The notes beneath the pieces are model-generated. The model did no database searches, was not told the DNA's origin, and saw only the letters and a list, made by a program, of their open reading frames with translations. This document shows, piece after piece, positions 62,203-64,000 of a stretch of 64,000 bases of DNA (positions within the stretch are counted from its first letter, which is position 1; each line of letters opens with the position of its first letter). This DNA comes from Tenrec ecaudatus (Eukaryota; Chordata; Mammalia; Afrosoricida; Tenrecidae), in the NCBI RefSeq assembly GCF_050624435.1, contig NC_134547.1:28258419-28322418 (forward strand). Direction: 5' to 3'. Position numbers and translations under genes: made by a program.

Positions 62203-64000
62203 CTGAAAAGCAAGCACAGTACACCTGTTAGGACTGTGATTTGGGGGGGGGGGGGTGAGCGGCTCTGGGAAAAAGCAATCTGTGGGGGACTGTGGAAACC
62301 CCAGCTTACGTGCTCGTGCCACCCGACAGCCCTCCGCATGGTCCCTCTCAGGGCAGTGTCTCAGCTCCTAACATGATCTCGACCAGCGGCCCCTGCCCAG
62401 CAGGGCCCCTTCCACTGCTCCCTGGGAAAGTTGGGGTCTCACAGAATCCCATCCCTTCGCTGTCAGAGCTTCCTGAAGTCAAGTCACAGATGAGCGGATG
62501 ATTCCGAAAGCACTGTTTGCCTCTCTCCACACCTCCCCAGCCATGGGGTCTCTGGGCACCTGCAATAACACTCATACACAACCTGTACCCACACCAGGCA
62601 CACGCCAGCCCTGCCAGGGGAGTACACTCCTTCCCCTCAACCAGGGCTTGCCCCCTAACGAAGCATTCCCTCCAGATCTGGGCCTTGTCGGCCAGCCTGG
62701 GGCTTTGGGCACGAGCTGCCTGAGCTGCTCACCCCGGGACGATCAGCGCTCAACAGGCCCAGGCGGCACGAGGGCCCAGCCGGGAAGCCTTAGCTGGCTG
62801 GGAAGCTGGAGCGAATGTTCCCTCTGCCCACTAAGAGGCCCTTGGCCTGGGCCGGGGTGGGGCTGCCCAGGGTGACACACTCAGGTGAGGCAAGCCTCTG
62901 GGCCAAGGAGAGGGTTCTGCTTCACCCCTGGTTTGGTCTATTTGGGGGGCAGAGGGGAGCTGGGCAGGGGCAGGGGCTTTCTCTTGGGTAAAGTACCTCA
63001 GGAGTACAGACCCCGCCACTCCCTGCCTAGGCACTGAGGAGCAGGGCTCTGCCTTCCACATGGTGAGCATTTTGGCTCTGAGGTTTCACCGAGAGTCACA
63101 GCAGAAGCACGCACGCCTTACACGAGCAGGGAGTCAGAAGCTCCAATGGACATGTCAGCACGCACGTCCAGCCACCCAAGACCGCGTCCTGGCTGCCGCC
63201 TGGGGTTGGAAATCAGGCTCTTGAGCCCAGGTACTTGCCCTGCTCTCTCTGGAGACTCAACAGAGATCTAGGCTCCGCTGCCGATACAACATCCAGATCC
63301 CCCTTCCCTGGGCCTGGTCCCCACCTTCTCTGTGAGCTCTAGGGTCAGCACTGATGGGGCCCTGGTCTCACACCAAAGATATGTCCACCCATCTGCACCC
63401 ATTAGCAAGCAAGGAGGGGTGTGGAGTCACCGTGAAATAGGAAGCCTGCACCCCTGTGTTTGAGGCCCAAGAGCCATGGAGCTGAAGGCAAATCAGGACT
63501 CCCCAGAGTTTAGGGGCTCGCTGCATTTTTTCTTCTGCTGAAATGATTGTGTGATGCCTTTGGGCTGGGGCCAGAGTGAGTTAGGTTGTTACCTGAAAGG
63601 CCGGCAGTTTGAAGCCACCAGCTGTTCTGCTCCCGCAGTGTCAGAAGCCCACAGGGGCAGTCCCACTCTGTGCTAGAGGGTCTCTGGGAGTCAGCCTGAC
63701 TTGATGGCATTGAGTTGGCTTGGGCTGGGCTGGGGGCAGGGCTATATCCTTCGTTAGGCAGATGTCAGAGTATCCCTACATCTCAAACCCAAGTGAGCAT
63801 GGGGTAGGTGGGTGTTGAAACAGGTCTCCCACATTGCCCCCCCCCCCGAGAATGGGGAGAAATGCCAATAATGCCTAGGGTTCCTCGAAACCTCCCAGCT
63901 TGCTCCCTTCTTGCCAGTCAGCCCCTCCTCTTCCTCGGCCCATCTTCCCTGCCTGGTTGTCTCCGTTTTGTGTGCGCTTCCTCTTGCAGCCACCGACGAC
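62203..64000 (-). other. CHST8: CHST8 intron (partial) upstream of the micro-exon
   Basis: I looked on the minus strand for the N-terminal membrane-anchor exon and did not find it, so this intron extends past 64000. It contains poly-G/C runs (about 62241-62254 and 63837-63848), one AfroSINE at 63570-63735 and otherwise unique sequence. The open frames are not recognisable proteins. Confidence 0.75.
63570..63735 (+). mobile_element. AfroSINE in the CHST8 intron
   Basis: 'ggccggcagtttgaagccac', 'gaagcccacaggggcagtcc', 'ctagagggtctctgggagtc' and 'gatggcattgagttggct' follow the AfroSINE order, with a shortened middle. Confidence 0.8.

Noticed and set aside
1..64000. CRISPR arrays, bacterial operons, riboswitches or phage genes
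   Set aside because: The window is mammalian. The regular repeats present are microsatellites and a minisatellite without unique spacers, and no ribosome-binding-site-led gene arrays occur.

Overview
The window is mammalian nuclear DNA, not microbial. Protein-coding sequence occurs only as short spliced exons, there is a CpG-island promoter, and most of the rest is interspersed repeats. The repeats point to an afrotherian. Many copies of a tRNA-derived AfroSINE-like element are present, with L1 copies carrying a long afrotherian-type 3' UTR and RTE/BovB-like LINE pieces. Horizontally transferred DNA transposons (SPIN, OC1-like and mariner) are also present. Among afrotherians, SPIN together with these elements fits a tenrec such as Echinops telfairi best. 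That species call is an inference from recalled repeat families.

Two genes are recognised, both on the minus strand and in the order I recall for human 19q13 (CHST8, then KCTD15). The left end (1 to about 8.7 kb) holds the 5' part of KCTD15: a probable non-coding first exon in a strong CpG island (donor at 7220), a first coding exon (4032-4124, start codon 4097-4095) and a second coding exon (3184-3359) that enters the BTB domain. The remaining exons lie beyond position 1. The right end holds the 3' part of CHST8: a 38-nt coding micro-exon (62165-62202), a long terminal exon encoding the whole sulfotransferase domain (60480-61607) and a poly(A) signal (60186-60181). The N-terminal membrane-anchor exon lies beyond 64000. 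A G-rich minisatellite of about 1.35 kb starts roughly 160 bp past the CHST8 poly(A) site.

Between the genes (about 8.7-58.6 kb) no protein-coding gene could be supported. The interval holds nested transposons, several with exact target-site duplications: SPIN at 12812-13142 (8 bp), solo LTRs at 22380-22914 and 49806-50310 (5 bp each), L1 3' ends at 23639-23786, 29089-29546, 37136-37642 and 42872-44433 (12-17 bp), and a mariner at 47012-48313 with TA flanks. Degraded ERV-L-type pol fragments lie at 25755-26120 and 46470-46757. The two genes do not obviously work together: KCTD15 is a developmental BTB adaptor, and CHST8 is a Golgi GalNAc-4-sulfotransferase.

I found no previously undescribed system. 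The most testable new points are a three-codon upstream ORF that stops exactly at the KCTD15 start codon, the CHST8 micro-exon, the CHST8-flanking minisatellite, and the dated layering of horizontally acquired transposons.
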